Position numbers and translations under genes: made by a program. Under the pieces are notes generated by a model. That model had not been told where the DNA came from. It made no database searches and saw only the letters and a list, made by a program, of their open reading frames with translations. This document shows, in pieces, positions 34,489 to 44,735 of a DNA stretch of 64,000 nucleotides; the first letter of the stretch is position 1, and each line of letters begins with the position of its first letter. The stretch is taken from contig JAEEXI010000013.1 in the NCBI GenBank assembly GCA_016291495.1, positions 1 to 64,000 of the forward strand, in the 5' to 3' direction. The stretch comes from Prevotella sp. (GTDB lineage: Bacteria > Bacteroidota > Bacteroidia > Bacteroidales > Bacteroidaceae).

Positions 34489-35058
34489 ATGAAACAGAAA
34501 ATTATCTTTTGCATCTTACTGATGCTTCTATCCTCTATGGATGTCGCATTGGCAAAGGGCAAGAAAAAGAAAGCAAAGAAAATCCAAAGGACAGAGACCG
34601 TCTATGAAGAGATCGACAACTTCGATTTCCTCTATGCTGACGGCTATGATACCAATATCAGCTTTGCCTCTACGGATGACATCCTCAGTCAGGCAACCTC
34701 ACTGATTGGCTCACGTTATCGCAGTGGCAGCAAGGGTCCCTACACCTTCGACTGTTCTGGTTTCACCAGTTATGTGTATGGACAGAACAATATCTCCATT
34801 GGCTGTTCCTCCCGTGACCAGTATGCCCGTAACATTCCTATTCGCCGTAATGAGATGCAGTCTGGCGACTTGGTATTCTTCACCAGCCCCAACTCAGGTC
34901 ATAACGTCGGACATGTAGGTATCGTCATGGACTATGACCCCATCACGGACTCCTTTACATTTATCCACGCCAGCAGCAAGGGCGGTGTGAAGATCAGCCA
35001 CTCTACTGATGGTAATTATACACGCCGCTATATCGGTGTACGTCGTGTAGCAAAATAA
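34489..35058 (+). CDS. NlpC/P60 family cell-wall peptidase
   Basis: This 189-residue protein has a signal peptide (to about residue 22) followed by a basic stretch, then an NlpC/P60 domain. The catalytic Cys is in FDCSGFTSYVYG, and the His residues are in HNVGHVGIVMDY and FIHASSKGG. It cleaves peptidoglycan stem peptides. It lies between the M23 and CapA genes. Confidence 0.93.
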   Translation: MKQKIIFCILLMLLSSMDVALAKGKKKKAKKIQRTETVYEEIDNFDFLYADGYDTNISFASTDDILSQATSLIGSRYRSGSKGPYTFDCSGFTSYVYGQNNISIGCSSRDQYARNIPIRRNEMQSGDLVFFTSPNSGHNVGHVGIVMDYDPITDSFTFIHASSKGGVKISHSTDGNYTRRYIGVRRVAK

Positions 35059-35061
35059 AAA

Positions 35062-36096
35062 ATGAAAGCAAGACTTTTTCTATCAGCAATATTAGCAGGT
35101 TACACAGTAGCCTGCTTTTCTGTTACCTCCGATACCATTACCGTCGCCATGACGGGTGATATCATGATGGGAACGACCTACCCTGGTATCTCACTGCCTC
35201 CCAAAAACGGCACAGAAGTATTCAAAGACGTAAAACCTTACCTTCAGCGTGCAACTATCACGGTAGGTAATCTGGAAGGTACGCTCTTGGACGGAGGCAA
35301 GAGCACGAAGGGTAGCGGCCCTAACAGCTATTCCTTCCGTACCCCCACTAGCTACTCCCATCTTTTGAAAGAGGCAGGCTATGACTTCTTGAGTATGGCG
35401 AATAACCATGCCAACGACTTTGGTGCAGAAGGTATCGCCAGTACAGAGAATCAACTGACCCAACAGGGTATCAAGTTCGCTGGTATCAAAGGACATGTAG
35501 AGTCGGCTGTCGTAGTCCGCAACGGCATCAAGTTCGGCCTGTGTGCCTTCGGACATAACCAATACACACTGAAACACCGTGACCTACAGACGGTAAAACG
35601 CATCATTGACGACCTGAAGAAGAAGTCGGACATTATCATCGTCTCCTTCCACGGCGGTGCTGAGGGACGCACGAAGAACCACCTGCCACAAGGTGCCGAG
35701 AGTTTTCTGGGTGAGGATCGCGGTTCCCTTCGTGAGTTTGCCCATTTCTGTATAGACAACGGAGCAGACGTCGTCTATGGTCACGGCCCTCATGTCGTGC
35801 GTGCCACCGAAGTCTATAAGGGACGTTTCATCGCCTATAGCCTGGGTAATTTCTGTACCCCCTACGGCATGAGCCTCGCAGGCATCTCCGCCTACTCTCC
35901 CGTCGTCGAGATTAAGATTGACAAACAGGGACGTTTCCTCAACGGAAAGATTCACTCTTTCCTTCAGCAGAAAGGCATTGGCCCCCGCAAGGATGCCAAC
36001 CAAAGTGTGGCCCGTGAGATGATGAACCTCACCAGCACAGACGTCCCCCATAGCGAAGCCACTATCGACCGCAACGGCAACATCCGGTTGAAATAG
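35062..36096 (+). CDS. CapA/PGA-synthesis-like metallophosphatase-fold protein
   Basis: This 344-residue protein has a signal peptide and the CapA fold: MTGDIMMG, VGNLEGTLL, SMANNHANDFG, VSFHGGAEG and VYGHGPHVVR carry the expected Asp, Glu, Asn and His ligands of a metallophosphatase-like site. CapA proteins are linked to poly-gamma-glutamate capsule in Bacillus, but the Bacteroidales members are uncharacterised; no other capsule genes lie here. It starts three bases after the NlpC/P60 gene. Confidence 0.85.
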   Translation: MKARLFLSAILAGYTVACFSVTSDTITVAMTGDIMMGTTYPGISLPPKNGTEVFKDVKPYLQRATITVGNLEGTLLDGGKSTKGSGPNSYSFRTPTSYSHLLKEAGYDFLSMANNHANDFGAEGIASTENQLTQQGIKFAGIKGHVESAVVVRNGIKFGLCAFGHNQYTLKHRDLQTVKRIIDDLKKKSDIIIVSFHGGAEGRTKNHLPQGAESFLGEDRGSLREFAHFCIDNGADVVYGHGPHVVRATEVYKGRFIAYSLGNFCTPYGMSLAGISAYSPVVEIKIDKQGRFLNGKIHSFLQQKGIGPRKDANQSVAREMMNLTSTDVPHSEATIDRNGNIRLK

Positions 36097-36100
36097 CCCA

Positions 36101-36850
36101 CTATCGGAGCATAATACCCGTGAAGATACGCCCTGAGTTGATGCCTAAACGGCGGGCAGAGAAATAATCTTGGTATTGCAGATAGGTACAGATACCCGAA
36201 AGACAGATATCCTTGACGCCCATCTCCTCTAACTGCAGACGGTTACACATCGGAAGGTCGATGTGCCATTTAACATATTGATGACTGATGGCAGGCATAT
36301 TGAAACCTGCATCGGCAAACTGCTGGTAAACTTCATCGCCCACCTCAAAACTCTCTAAGGAAATACCTGGACCTATCACAGCTTTCAGTTGGGAAGGCTC
36401 CGTGCCATAAGTGTCGTGCATCGCCTGAACGGCAGCATGGACGATTCGCTTCACCGTACCCCGCCATCCTGCATGGATAGCACAGACGGCATGATGCGCC
36501 TCGTCATATAACAAGACAGGTATACAGTCAGCGGTAGATACCCCGATACACAACTGAGAGGCATCCGTCATCACGGCATCCACGCCTTCAATAACCTCTT
36601 GCTGCGGACCGTCAATCCGCCGCACTTCCACGCCATGCACCTGATGGGGCATCACAATATAAGGCTCGTCAATCCCCAACAGATTGGCAAGTGCGCAACG
36701 GTTCTCCGCAATATGCACAGTCTCATCGCCACAATAGGCATTGATATTGAATGCAGCATAGTTACCCGTGCTGCATCCACCATGACGCGTGGTACTGAAA
36801 GCCACCACCCGTTCTCCGAAATCATAATAGGTAAGCTGTGGCCTAGTCAT
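36101..36850 (-). CDS. pgeF: Purine nucleoside phosphorylase / laccase-domain protein
   Basis: The frame opens at 36868; ATG 36850 is preferred because it leaves an eight-base overlap with obgE and gives 249 residues. [30 protein letters not shown] (with Cys), [10 protein letters not shown] (with His) and [16 protein letters not shown] fit the YfiH/PgeF (DUF152) family, known as purine nucleoside phosphorylases and peptidoglycan-editing factors. It is downstream of obgE in the same operon. Confidence 0.85.
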   Translation of the reverse strand: MTRPQLTYYDFGERVVAFSTTRHGGCSTGNYAAFNINAYCGDETVHIAENRCALANLLGIDEPYIVMPHQVHGVEVRRIDGPQQEVIEGVDAVMTDASQLCIGVSTADCIPVLLYDEAHHAVCAIHAGWRGTVKRIVHAAVQAMHDTYGTEPSQLKAVIGPGISLESFEVGDEVYQQFADAGFNMPAISHQYVKWHIDLPMCNRLQLEEMGVKDICLSGICTYLQYQDYFSARRLGINSGRIFTGIMLR

Positions 36851-38018
36851 CCTCTTCGTCAAGGTCATCTAGATATTCAATATCTTCAAGGTCGTCCAGA
36901 GTATCTATATCTACCACTTCTATCTCCTCATCCTCGCCTTCGTCAGCCAGTTCCTGTGCAAAACGTGACATATCCTTGTCACGATGCACCAAGGTATCCT
37001 CCGCCATCACGGCAGCCAGCTTATTGCTCTCTGCATTCAGTTCACGCCACAGTACATCCTTCAGTTCGTCAAGTCCCATATTGGCAACTGCTGAGATAAA
37101 CACCACAGGCAGGTCGTCAGGCAATGTCTCTTTCAGCATCTCGATGAGTTCTGTGTCCAACAGGTCGCACTTTGTGACAGCCAGAACACGGTGCTTCTCC
37201 AACAACTCGGGATTAAACTGGGCAAGCTCGTTAAGCAAAATCTCATACTCCCGCTTGATGTCGTCGGTGTCACCCGGCACCATAAACAACAACAGGGAAT
37301 TACGTTCGATGTGACGCAGGAAACGAAGTCCCAACCCCTTGCCCTCACTGGCACCCTCAATGATACCGGGAATGTCAGCCATCACAAACGACTTATTGTC
37401 ACGATACCCTACGATACCCAAGCTGGGCTCCATCGTGGTGAAGGGATAATTGGCTATCTTCGGACGCGCATTCGACAAGGCAGACACCAGCGTCGACTTA
37501 CCCGCATTGGGAAAGCCCACCAGTCCGACATCAGCCAAGAGTTTCAACTCCAGAATAATCGTCATCTCCTGCATCGGCTCACCAGGTTGCGCATAACGTG
37601 GAGCCTGATTCGTGGCAGTACGAAACTGGAAGTTACCCAGTCCGCCACGACCGCCTTTCAGCAGTACGATTTCCTGCCCGTCGTAGGTGATGTCACAGAC
37701 GTACTTTCCCGTCTCGGCATTATAGACGACCGTACCGCAAGGCACATCGATATACACGTCCTTGCCGTCCGTTCCATGACACTTGTCACGACCGCCATTA
37801 CCACCATGCTCCGCAAAGATATGGCGCTCATAGCGCAGGTGAAGCAACGTCCAGTAGTTATGGTTACCGCGCAGGATGATGCTTCCCCCCTTGCCACCGT
37901 CGCCACCGTCAGGACCTCCGTTTGGATTATACTTCACATGACGGAGATGCATCGATCCCCGTCCGCCCTTGCCCGAACGGCATAGTATCTTGACGTAGTC
38001 TACGAAATTAGATTCCAT
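36843..38018 (-). CDS. obgE: GTPase Obg/CgtA
   Basis: This 391-residue protein has a Gly-rich N-terminal OBG domain ([13 protein letters not shown]), a GTPase domain with [19 protein letters not shown] and TKCD, and a highly acidic C-terminal tail ([17 protein letters not shown]). It assists 50S ribosome assembly and senses the stringent state. It overlaps adk by 11 bases and pgeF by eight. Length is normal. Confidence 0.97.
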   Translation of the reverse strand: MESNFVDYVKILCRSGKGGRGSMHLRHVKYNPNGGPDGGDGGKGGSIILRGNHNYWTLLHLRYERHIFAEHGGNGGRDKCHGTDGKDVYIDVPCGTVVYNAETGKYVCDITYDGQEIVLLKGGRGGLGNFQFRTATNQAPRYAQPGEPMQEMTIILELKLLADVGLVGFPNAGKSTLVSALSNARPKIANYPFTTMEPSLGIVGYRDNKSFVMADIPGIIEGASEGKGLGLRFLRHIERNSLLLFMVPGDTDDIKREYEILLNELAQFNPELLEKHRVLAVTKCDLLDTELIEMLKETLPDDLPVVFISAVANMGLDELKDVLWRELNAESNKLAAVMAEDTLVHRDKDMSRFAQELADEGEDEEIEVVDIDTLDDLEDIEYLDDLDEEDD

Positions 38019-38580
38019 CTACCACCTTTTGGATATCCCCAAAGATACGCTCCAAAGTACCCAATCCGTTAATATGATGATGCAGTCCTTCTTTCTTATA
38101 CCACTCAATCAACGGCTGTGTCTGTGAGTGATACACCACCAGGCGCTTCTTGATGGTCTCCTCGTTATCGTCGGCACGGCCACTCTCCTGACCTCGCTTG
38201 ATGAGACGAGTCATCAACTCATCCTCTGGCACATCCAGTTCCAGCATCGCAGCCACCTTGTCGCCACGTTCCTCCAGCATCTTCTTCAACGCCTCAGCCT
38301 GTGGGATGGTACGGGGGAAACCGTCGAAGATAACACCCTTGTGCTCCCTGCCGAAAGCATCGTAGACACTGGCAAGAATGCTGATCATCAACTCGTCTGG
38401 AATCAGATTACCCTTATCAATATAACTTTGGGCTGTCTTTCCTAGTTCAGTACCCTTTTTAATCTCTGCACGAAGCACATCACCGGTGGAGATATGCTCC
38501 AGTCCATATTTCTCAATCAGCAGATCACTCTGTGTTCCTTTTCCAGAGCCCGGGGCTCCAAAGATTACAATATTCTTCAT
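38008..38580 (-). CDS. adk: Adenylate kinase
   Basis: This 190-residue protein matches the short bacterial adenylate kinases: [10 protein letters not shown] (P-loop), [26 protein letters not shown] and [13 protein letters not shown]. It interconverts AMP, ADP and ATP. It is upstream of obgE and 31 bases downstream of hpt on the same strand. Confidence 0.97.
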   Translation of the reverse strand: MKNIVIFGAPGSGKGTQSDLLIEKYGLEHISTGDVLRAEIKKGTELGKTAQSYIDKGNLIPDELMISILASVYDAFGREHKGVIFDGFPRTIPQAEALKKMLEERGDKVAAMLELDVPEDELMTRLIKRGQESGRADDNEETIKKRLVVYHSQTQPLIEWYKKEGLHHHINGLGTLERIFGDIQKVVDGI

Positions 38581-38611
38581 TTCTTTTCCTGATTATATTT
38601 AGTTTTTGCTA

Positions 38612-39151
38612 TCAATCCTCTTTCAACGAGAAAATCTCCCTTAGTCCACGACCCTGTTGGTCGTAGTCCAGTCCATAACCCACAATAAAATCGTTGGGAA
38701 TGGAGAATGCGGCATACTCGATATCCAGTTTCTCCTCCAGTTTCTCCGGTTTGATGAACAGCGTACAGATATGGATGGACGCTGGTTTCTGGAAAGACAG
38801 AGAGTTCAGCATCTGACGCATCGTACGACCTGTATCCACAATATCCTCCACGATGACTACGGTACGACCCGTAAGGTCGACATTCAGCCCAATGACCTCC
38901 TTGACCTTTCCTGTAGAGACCACACCCTCATAGGAGGCAAGTTTCACAAAGGATATCTCACAAGGAATCGTCATCTCACGAATCAAATCGGCAGCAAACA
39001 TAAACGAGCCGTTAAGGACACACAGCAATAGCGGATCCTTACCCTCCAAGTCCTTACTCAACTGTTGTGCCACCTCTTTCACACGCTGTTTGATTTCGGC
39101 TTCCGAAATAGAAGTCTCAAACGTTTTGTCCTTGATTTTAACGATACTCAT
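38612..39151 (-). CDS. hpt: Hypoxanthine phosphoribosyltransferase
   Basis: This 179-residue protein matches hypoxanthine-guanine phosphoribosyltransferase of purine salvage. VIVEDIVDTGRTM is the PRPP loop; LLCVLNGSFMFAADLIRE and DFIVGYGLDYDQQGR are further signatures. It starts an operon hpt-adk-obgE-pgeF. A -7-like TAATTTTG lies upstream near 39175-39182. Confidence 0.95.
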   Translation of the reverse strand: MSIVKIKDKTFETSISEAEIKQRVKEVAQQLSKDLEGKDPLLLCVLNGSFMFAADLIREMTIPCEISFVKLASYEGVVSTGKVKEVIGLNVDLTGRTVVIVEDIVDTGRTMRQMLNSLSFQKPASIHICTLFIKPEKLEEKLDIEYAAFSIPNDFIVGYGLDYDQQGRGLREIFSLKED

Positions 39152-39227
39152 AGTGCCTTATTTACTAATTTGCCACAAAATTACAAATTTTTCCCCAAAG
39201 AATAGCTATGGATTAGTATATTTTTCT

Positions 39228-39235
39228 TATTTTTG
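39228..39235 (+). promoter_or_regulatory. -7 element of nnr
   Basis: TATTTTTG ends eight bases before the ATG at 39244, so the transcript would have almost no leader. Confidence 0.5.
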
Positions 39236-39243
39236 CAGTTGCA

Positions 39244-40758
39244 ATGAAAATATTCACCAGTGCTCAAATCAAAGAGCTTGACAGATACACCATCGAACAC
39301 GAGCCGATACCCAGCATCGATTTGATGGAACGTGCCGCCAAGGCACTGACGCGCGCCATCACTGATGGATGGAACAATTCCGTACCCGTTATTGTCTTTG
39401 CCGGACCAGGCAACAATGGTGGCGACGCACTCGCAGTGGCCCGTATGTTGGGCGAACTCAACTACCATGTGAGTGCCTATCTCTTCAATATCAGTGGACA
39501 TCTCGCCGAGGAATGCGCCGCCAACAAGAAACGACTCATCGAATCGAAGCGTGCCAAGGACTTCATTGAAGTCACACAGGAGTTCGACCCGCCACGTCTT
39601 GAAAAAGGCATGCTGGTGGTCGACGGACTTTTCGGCTCCGGCCTCAACAAGCCGTTGGCTGGCGGATTCGCCTCCCTGGTAAAATACATCAACGCCTCTC
39701 CTGCAGAGATCGTATCTATTGACGTACCCTCCGGACTGATGACAGAGGACAACACTTATAATGTCCGTGCCAATATCATCCGCGCCAACCTCACACTGAC
39801 CCTCCAGCAACAAAAGCTCGCCTTCCTCTTCCCCGAGAACCAGCAGTTCATCGGCCAGTTGAAAGTGCTCGACATCCGACTGAGTCAGGAGGGCATCGAG
39901 AAGATAGAGGCTAACTATACCGTCTTGGAAGAGTCAGAGATACGCCCGCTATTGATAGGACGTGACACCTTTGCCCATAAGGGACAGATGGGACATGCCC
40001 TGATGATTGCAGGAAGCTACGGCATGGCAGGAGCAGCCATACTGGCCACCCGTGCCTGCCTACGCTCTGGCGTCGGAAAGGTGACGGTCCATACTCCCAA
40101 GATGAATAGGGAGATTCTGCAGATTTCCGTCCCAGAGGCCGTACTACAGTTTGACCCTGAAGAGACCATCTTCTCTGAGGCTGTAGACACTGAAGACTTT
40201 GACGCATTAGGCATCGGACCGGGACTGGGACAGAGCGAGACGACAGCCATTCCGCTGATTGCACAGCTGCGCCGTACCACCTGTCCTATCGTTGCCGATG
40301 CTGATGCACTGAATATTCTTGCCAGTCACCGTGCCTGGGTCCAGCAATTGCCCAAGGGCATCATCCTGACACCTCATGTCAAGGAGTTCGACGGCATGGA
40401 AGGACACTCTGCCGACAGTTATGAGCGACTGACCAAGGCACGCCATCTGGCAGAACAGCTGCAAGGATACGTTATCCTCAAAGGACGCTATACGGCTATC
40501 TGCATGCCCGACGGACATGTGCTCTTCAACCCGACAGGCAATGCCGGAATGGCAACGGCCGGTAGCGGCGACGTGCTCACTGGTATCCTCACGGCACTCC
40601 TGGCCAGAGGCTACAAGCCTGCTGACGCCTGCGCCGTAGGTGTCTACCTGCACGGACTGGCTGGCGACTTGGCGGCACGTGACCTCGGAGAAGAGAGCCT
40701 GATAGCCGAAGACATCATCCGTTACATCTCACGCGCTTTCAAACGACTGAAGGAATAA
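39244..40758 (+). CDS. nnr: Bifunctional NAD(P)H-hydrate epimerase/dehydratase
   Basis: This 504-residue protein repairs NAD(P)H hydrates. The N-terminal epimerase domain has FAGPGNNGGDALAVARML and SIDVPSGL; the C-terminal ADP-dependent dehydratase has GHALMIAGSYGMAGAA, LGIGPGLGQS, LTPHVKEF and GNAGMATAGSGDVLTGI. Both domains look intact. It starts a group with a DUF4831 gene, four bases downstream. Confidence 0.95.
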   Translation: MKIFTSAQIKELDRYTIEHEPIPSIDLMERAAKALTRAITDGWNNSVPVIVFAGPGNNGGDALAVARMLGELNYHVSAYLFNISGHLAEECAANKKRLIESKRAKDFIEVTQEFDPPRLEKGMLVVDGLFGSGLNKPLAGGFASLVKYINASPAEIVSIDVPSGLMTEDNTYNVRANIIRANLTLTLQQQKLAFLFPENQQFIGQLKVLDIRLSQEGIEKIEANYTVLEESEIRPLLIGRDTFAHKGQMGHALMIAGSYGMAGAAILATRACLRSGVGKVTVHTPKMNREILQISVPEAVLQFDPEETIFSEAVDTEDFDALGIGPGLGQSETTAIPLIAQLRRTTCPIVADADALNILASHRAWVQQLPKGIILTPHVKEFDGMEGHSADSYERLTKARHLAEQLQGYVILKGRYTAICMPDGHVLFNPTGNAGMATAGSGDVLTGILTALLARGYKPADACAVGVYLHGLAGDLAARDLGEESLIAEDIIRYISRAFKRLKE

Positions 40759-40761
40759 GTC

Positions 40762-41871
40762 ATGAGACACTGGAAAGCCCTTACCACCTTTGCATTGTTA
40801 CTATGGAGTGTGACTATCTGGTCACAGCCCGTATCCTCTTCTGCATTACAAGAGGGCAAGGTGCCCGAGGGAACAGTCTATTACCTGCCCAAGACCGCTT
40901 TCCATTTCCATCTCCTGATAGAGAAGACCGACTATACCCCTGGCCTCTTCGCCAAGTATGCCGAGAAATACCTCCATCTCCAGCATATCAGTCAGGAAAG
41001 ACAAGTGAACCACCGGCTCATTGACTTCCAACTCAGTCAGACGGGAGTCCGCGACACCTCCAAATGCTTTATCGTCAACCTGAAAGGCAAGAGTGCGACA
41101 TCGGAAATCAAACTCAGCGACGACGGCGTCCTGCTTGCCGTCAACGACACACCGATGACCGTCAAGTCCCACAAGCCCTTTGTGGCAGCAGCCAAGAAGC
41201 GTCCTGTCGACCCGATGAGATACCTCAGCGAGGAAGCCTTGGCTGCAGGCAGCATGGCGAAAAAGGCAGAACTGACAGCACTCCAGATGGCAGAACTGAA
41301 AGAGCATCGCCAGTTGCTGATTACTGGAGAGGCAGAGGAGATGCCCTCCGACAGAGCCCAACTGCAACTGATGCTTGACGAGATAGACAAGACATACGAC
41401 GCATTGCTGTCGCTCTTCATTGGAGTCACTGAGTGCGATACCACAGAACAGGCATTCACCCTCTGTCCTGACAAGGAGATGAAACGCGAAGTCATCTTCC
41501 GCATCAGCAGGCAACAGGGACTGGTCGACAAAGACGACCTCTCCGGCATCCCCTTCTACCTGACCTTGGAGGACCTGCACCAACAGTCTCAACAGCAATA
41601 CGACTTCCCCGAGAACAAGAAAGACGGCGGCTTCTATACCAACATTCCAGGCTTCGCCCGCCTGACCCTCTATCGGGAAGACCAACAGCTGGCCACCTAC
41701 GACTATCCCCTCGCCCAGTTTGGCTTCACAGAACTTCGTGGCGGTTTCCTCTTCAAGAAATATCCCACCCACCTGCGCCTCAACCCCATCACCGGTGCCG
41801 TTGAGAAACTGCAGGCGGAAATGCCCAAGAAGAAAGGGGAAGAAACTGAAAAACCAGAAGAATCTTTGTAA
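40762..41871 (+). CDS. DUF4831 family protein
   Basis: This 369-residue protein has a signal peptide (about 1-22) and the features of DUF4831, a Bacteroidetes family of unknown function found in the periplasm or outer membrane: VYYLPKTAFHFHLLIEKTDY near the start and GVTECDTTEQAFTLCPDKE in the middle. The C-terminus is Lys/Glu-rich. It is probably co-transcribed with nnr. Confidence 0.8.
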   Translation: MRHWKALTTFALLLWSVTIWSQPVSSSALQEGKVPEGTVYYLPKTAFHFHLLIEKTDYTPGLFAKYAEKYLHLQHISQERQVNHRLIDFQLSQTGVRDTSKCFIVNLKGKSATSEIKLSDDGVLLAVNDTPMTVKSHKPFVAAAKKRPVDPMRYLSEEALAAGSMAKKAELTALQMAELKEHRQLLITGEAEEMPSDRAQLQLMLDEIDKTYDALLSLFIGVTECDTTEQAFTLCPDKEMKREVIFRISRQQGLVDKDDLSGIPFYLTLEDLHQQSQQQYDFPENKKDGGFYTNIPGFARLTLYREDQQLATYDYPLAQFGFTELRGGFLFKKYPTHLRLNPITGAVEKLQAEMPKKKGEETEKPEESL

Positions 41872-41891
41872 TGACTTAATATCACAGAACG

Positions 41892-42701
41892 ATGAAGTTA
41901 GTAAGCGCAGTGATCAAAGAGCGCATCTGCTACGTGGAGATGCAGAATGCCGACCATTTCAATTGCTTAAGCGAAGAGATGTGCCAGGAGTTAATGGAAA
42001 GCCTGCAGTATGGCTATGACCAGGAGTGTGTGGGCATCGTCATCAAGGCACAGTGTAGGAAAGGCGTATGGAGTGCGGGACACGACATCCGTGAGTTGCC
42101 ACAGAACGGGAACGACCCGCTGGCCTATGACGTCCCGATGGAGAAACTGCTGCGAAAGGTACAGGAGACGGCTATCCCGGTCATTGCCTGTGTGGATGGC
42201 ACGGTATGGGGCGGCGCCTGCGACCTCTGCCTGTCGTGCGACATGATTATCAGCTCCTCTACAGCTACGTTCGCCATCACTCCCGCCAAGATCGGCATCC
42301 CCTACAATGCATCGGGCATCATGCATTTCATCAACCAATTGGGACTGAACAAGGCACGTGAAATGTTCTTCCTTGCCACACCTATCAAGGCAGAGGACGC
42401 CCTGAACGTGGGACTGATCAACCGCATTGCCGAGCCCGACCAGCTGGAGAACGTGTTGGAAGAGCAATTCCTGAATCCCCTGCGCCGCAACAGCGTATTG
42501 TCCATCAGTGCCATCAAGCGACAGTTCCGTATCCTGAGCCGTGCCTCCTCAGTCATCTCCTCAGAGAGTTTCGAGCGCATCAACGCCTATCGCACACGAG
42601 TCTACAAAGGTGCTGACTATAAGGAGGGAATCAATGCGTTCCTGGAGAAGCGCACCCCAGTATATAAAGGAAAAGCCTCTGACTTGGATACCACCAAATA
42701 G
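41892..42701 (+). CDS. scpB: Methylmalonyl-CoA decarboxylase (enoyl-CoA hydratase family)
   Basis: This 269-residue crotonase-fold protein has VWSAGHDIRELP and TVWGGACDLCLSCDMI for CoA and oxyanion binding, and ITPAKIGIPYNASG, close to the YgfG/ScpB pattern of methylmalonyl-CoA decarboxylase. It would yield propionyl-CoA, fitting propionate production from succinate in this group, although the mutase and transferase genes are not in the window. Another crotonase activity cannot be excluded. Confidence 0.75.
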   Translation: MKLVSAVIKERICYVEMQNADHFNCLSEEMCQELMESLQYGYDQECVGIVIKAQCRKGVWSAGHDIRELPQNGNDPLAYDVPMEKLLRKVQETAIPVIACVDGTVWGGACDLCLSCDMIISSSTATFAITPAKIGIPYNASGIMHFINQLGLNKAREMFFLATPIKAEDALNVGLINRIAEPDQLENVLEEQFLNPLRRNSVLSISAIKRQFRILSRASSVISSESFERINAYRTRVYKGADYKEGINAFLEKRTPVYKGKASDLDTTK

Positions 42702-43113
42702 TTGCATCCTTTTCTCTACCTTTCCCCTACCTTTCCTCGCAAGTACTTCGCGGTTATCTCGCAGGTAGCTTGCAGTAATCTCTATCCCCTAGGGTCTGAG
42801 AGATCTTAGAGCATCCTTAGAGGAACCCTAGAGCATCCATAGAGGAACCCTAGAGGAACCCTAGAGTTAACCTTGAGGTAACTGGGAGAAAACTGGGAGG
42901 CACCATAGAGTTGGTATAGACTTGGTATAGAGTTGGTATAGAGTTGATATAGACTTGACTTGGCTGTTTCAGCTTAAATAATCTGGACAATGGAAGCGTA
43001 TTTAAGCCCTTAGCATTCTTAGTGCAAAGATACAACTTTTACTTGAAAATTGCAAGGCTTTTGCAGATTTATTTTGAAAGAATCGGAGGGGCTGTTGAAT
43101 CAATAACAGATAC
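42702..43113. repeat. Repeat-rich spacer of short degenerate tandem units
   Basis: No gene is supported between the decarboxylase gene and the transporter at 43154. Bases 42720-42775 hold CTCGCAGGTAGCTT-type units, 42795-42870 hold TAGAGGAACCC and TAGAGCATCC units, and 42895-42955 hold about five TTGGTATAGAG units. The units grade into one another. A minus-strand frame across it (42850-43035) only translates the repeats. Confidence 0.7.
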
Positions 43114-43118
43114 ATGAA

Positions 43119-43145
43119 GAAGCCTGGGAGATTTTCCCAGGCTTC
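43119..43145. terminator. Strong hairpin after the anion transporter gene
   Basis: GAAGCCTGGGA (43119-43129) and TCCCAGGCTTC (43135-43145) form a perfect 11-bp stem with a five-base loop, just past the stop of the minus-strand transporter gene (stop at 43154). No T tract is clear, so it may work as a transcript-end stabiliser rather than a classical terminator. Confidence 0.6.
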
Positions 43146-43153
43146 CTGATAGA

Positions 43154-44671
43154 TTACACGCCCATCACTGCCTTGACGAGCAGGAGGACGATAGGAATCG
43201 TAATGAGCAGGACACCGATGATGTCAATGATGATTCCTGAACGGATCATCTTGGTGATCGGTATCATACCCGACGCATAGACAATGGCGTTAGGCGGTGT
43301 AGATACCGGCATCATGAAACCTAAGGAGGAGGCCAGGGCGATACCTACTGCCACCGGGATGGGACTGAAGCCTAACGAGAGAGCCGTGCCGATGGCGATA
43401 GAGCCCATGAGGTTGATGGCTGCGGTATGAGAGGTGAACTCCGCCAGTAACAGGCAGGTGACACAGAAGAGCCCCACAAAAAGAACCTCTGACGGATTGC
43501 CGCCCAGCACATCCTTGATGCCGTTGCCTATCCAGTGCGACAGTCCTGTGGTGTACATCAGGCCACCCATGGCCAGGCCACCACCGAAGAGCAACAGCGT
43601 GCCCCACTCTATACCAGCCACGCCGTCCTTCCAGTCAAGTGTCATCTGACCTTTCTTCAGGTCGACGGGCAGGAAGAACAACAACAGTCCGCCCACCATA
43701 GCGGCGATGCTCTCAGGACAATGGCTGTCGTAGGCCTGCATAATCTCAGAATGCGGGCCGTGAATCAGACTCAGCACACTGGGAGCCACCCATAGCACGA
43801 CAGCCGTCCCAAAGGCTATCAGCGTGTTCTTCTGGGCACGCGTCCATCCCCCTAATTCATCCACGCGACTGCGTATAAACTCCTTGGCGCCCTGAATATG
43901 ACTGATGTCTGAAGGGAACATGCGCCACAAGACTACGTAGGCAACCAGGAAATAGAGCACCATAGCCACCACACCCCATATCATCCATTGGAAGAACGAT
44001 ACGGTAGGCGCCTGCGGTGCCAACTGGTCGAGGAAGCCCAGCATGATGATGTTTGGAGGCGTTCCGATAGGTGTCAACACACCTCCGATAGAACAGGCAT
44101 AAGCCGTCATCAGCATCAAGCCTGTAGCGTATTTGTAGTTCTGAAGGTCTATCACCTTACCGTTGGCGGCCAACATGGTCCGGATGGCCTCTAGGAGACC
44201 GAGTGAAATGGGGAACATCATAGCCGCCGTAGCCGTATTGCTGATCCATCCGGAACACATCATACAGGCAATACCAATGGCAAGGAAGATGCGGCGAGGG
44301 GAGTCGCCCACCCATTTCATCGACATGATGCCATAGGCGATGCGCTTGTCCAGTCCGTTCACCATCATACCCTTTGCCAGCAAGAAACCACCCAGGAACA
44401 GGAAAATCATGGGGTTGGCAAAGTTGGAGAACGCCTTGTCAACAGGTGCCACACCCACGATGACGCAGAGCGTGGGACCTAGCAGCGAAGTGACAGGAAT
44501 AGCCACTGGCTCGGTAATCCACCAGACGGCAATCAGCGACATGATAGCCAACAGGTGGTGAGCCTCATCTGACAACGCTTCGATGGGTAGCCACCAGAGG
44601 AAAACAGCCAATAATGGACCTACTATCGCACCGAAGACGCGCCTTTTGGTGTCAAAACTATCTTGTTTCAT
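43154..44671 (-). CDS. DASS/SLC13-type sodium:anion symporter
   Basis: This 505-residue protein has about 12 membrane helices and the DASS/SLC13 signatures: SNTATAAMMFPI, GGVLTPIGTPPNIIML, AEFTSHTAAINLM and PVSTPPNAIVYASG. The family carries dicarboxylates, citrate or sulfate with sodium. A second, less similar member lies at 57375. It is preceded by the fba terminator and followed by a strong hairpin. Confidence 0.9.
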   Translation of the reverse strand: MKQDSFDTKRRVFGAIVGPLLAVFLWWLPIEALSDEAHHLLAIMSLIAVWWITEPVAIPVTSLLGPTLCVIVGVAPVDKAFSNFANPMIFLFLGGFLLAKGMMVNGLDKRIAYGIMSMKWVGDSPRRIFLAIGIACMMCSGWISNTATAAMMFPISLGLLEAIRTMLAANGKVIDLQNYKYATGLMLMTAYACSIGGVLTPIGTPPNIIMLGFLDQLAPQAPTVSFFQWMIWGVVAMVLYFLVAYVVLWRMFPSDISHIQGAKEFIRSRVDELGGWTRAQKNTLIAFGTAVVLWVAPSVLSLIHGPHSEIMQAYDSHCPESIAAMVGGLLLFFLPVDLKKGQMTLDWKDGVAGIEWGTLLLFGGGLAMGGLMYTTGLSHWIGNGIKDVLGGNPSEVLFVGLFCVTCLLLAEFTSHTAAINLMGSIAIGTALSLGFSPIPVAVGIALASSLGFMMPVSTPPNAIVYASGMIPITKMIRSGIIIDIIGVLLITIPIVLLLVKAVMGV

Positions 44672-44682
44672 TTCCTATTTGA

Positions 44683-44715
44683 TAAAAAAGCCCCGAACAT
44701 TTGACGTTCGAGGCT
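44683..44715 (-). terminator. Terminator of fba
   Basis: AGCCTCGAAC (minus strand, 44715-44706) pairs with GTTCGGGGCT (44698-44689), with one mismatch, followed by a T run. It ends the fba transcript 21 bases after the stop codon. Confidence 0.7.
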
Positions 44716-44735
44716 TCTATGATACTAAAGGTCTA

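Noticed and set aside
42895..42960. CRISPR-like array in the repeat spacer
   Set aside because: Units are 11-14 bases, contiguous and degenerate, without spacers of even length; no cas genes are near.
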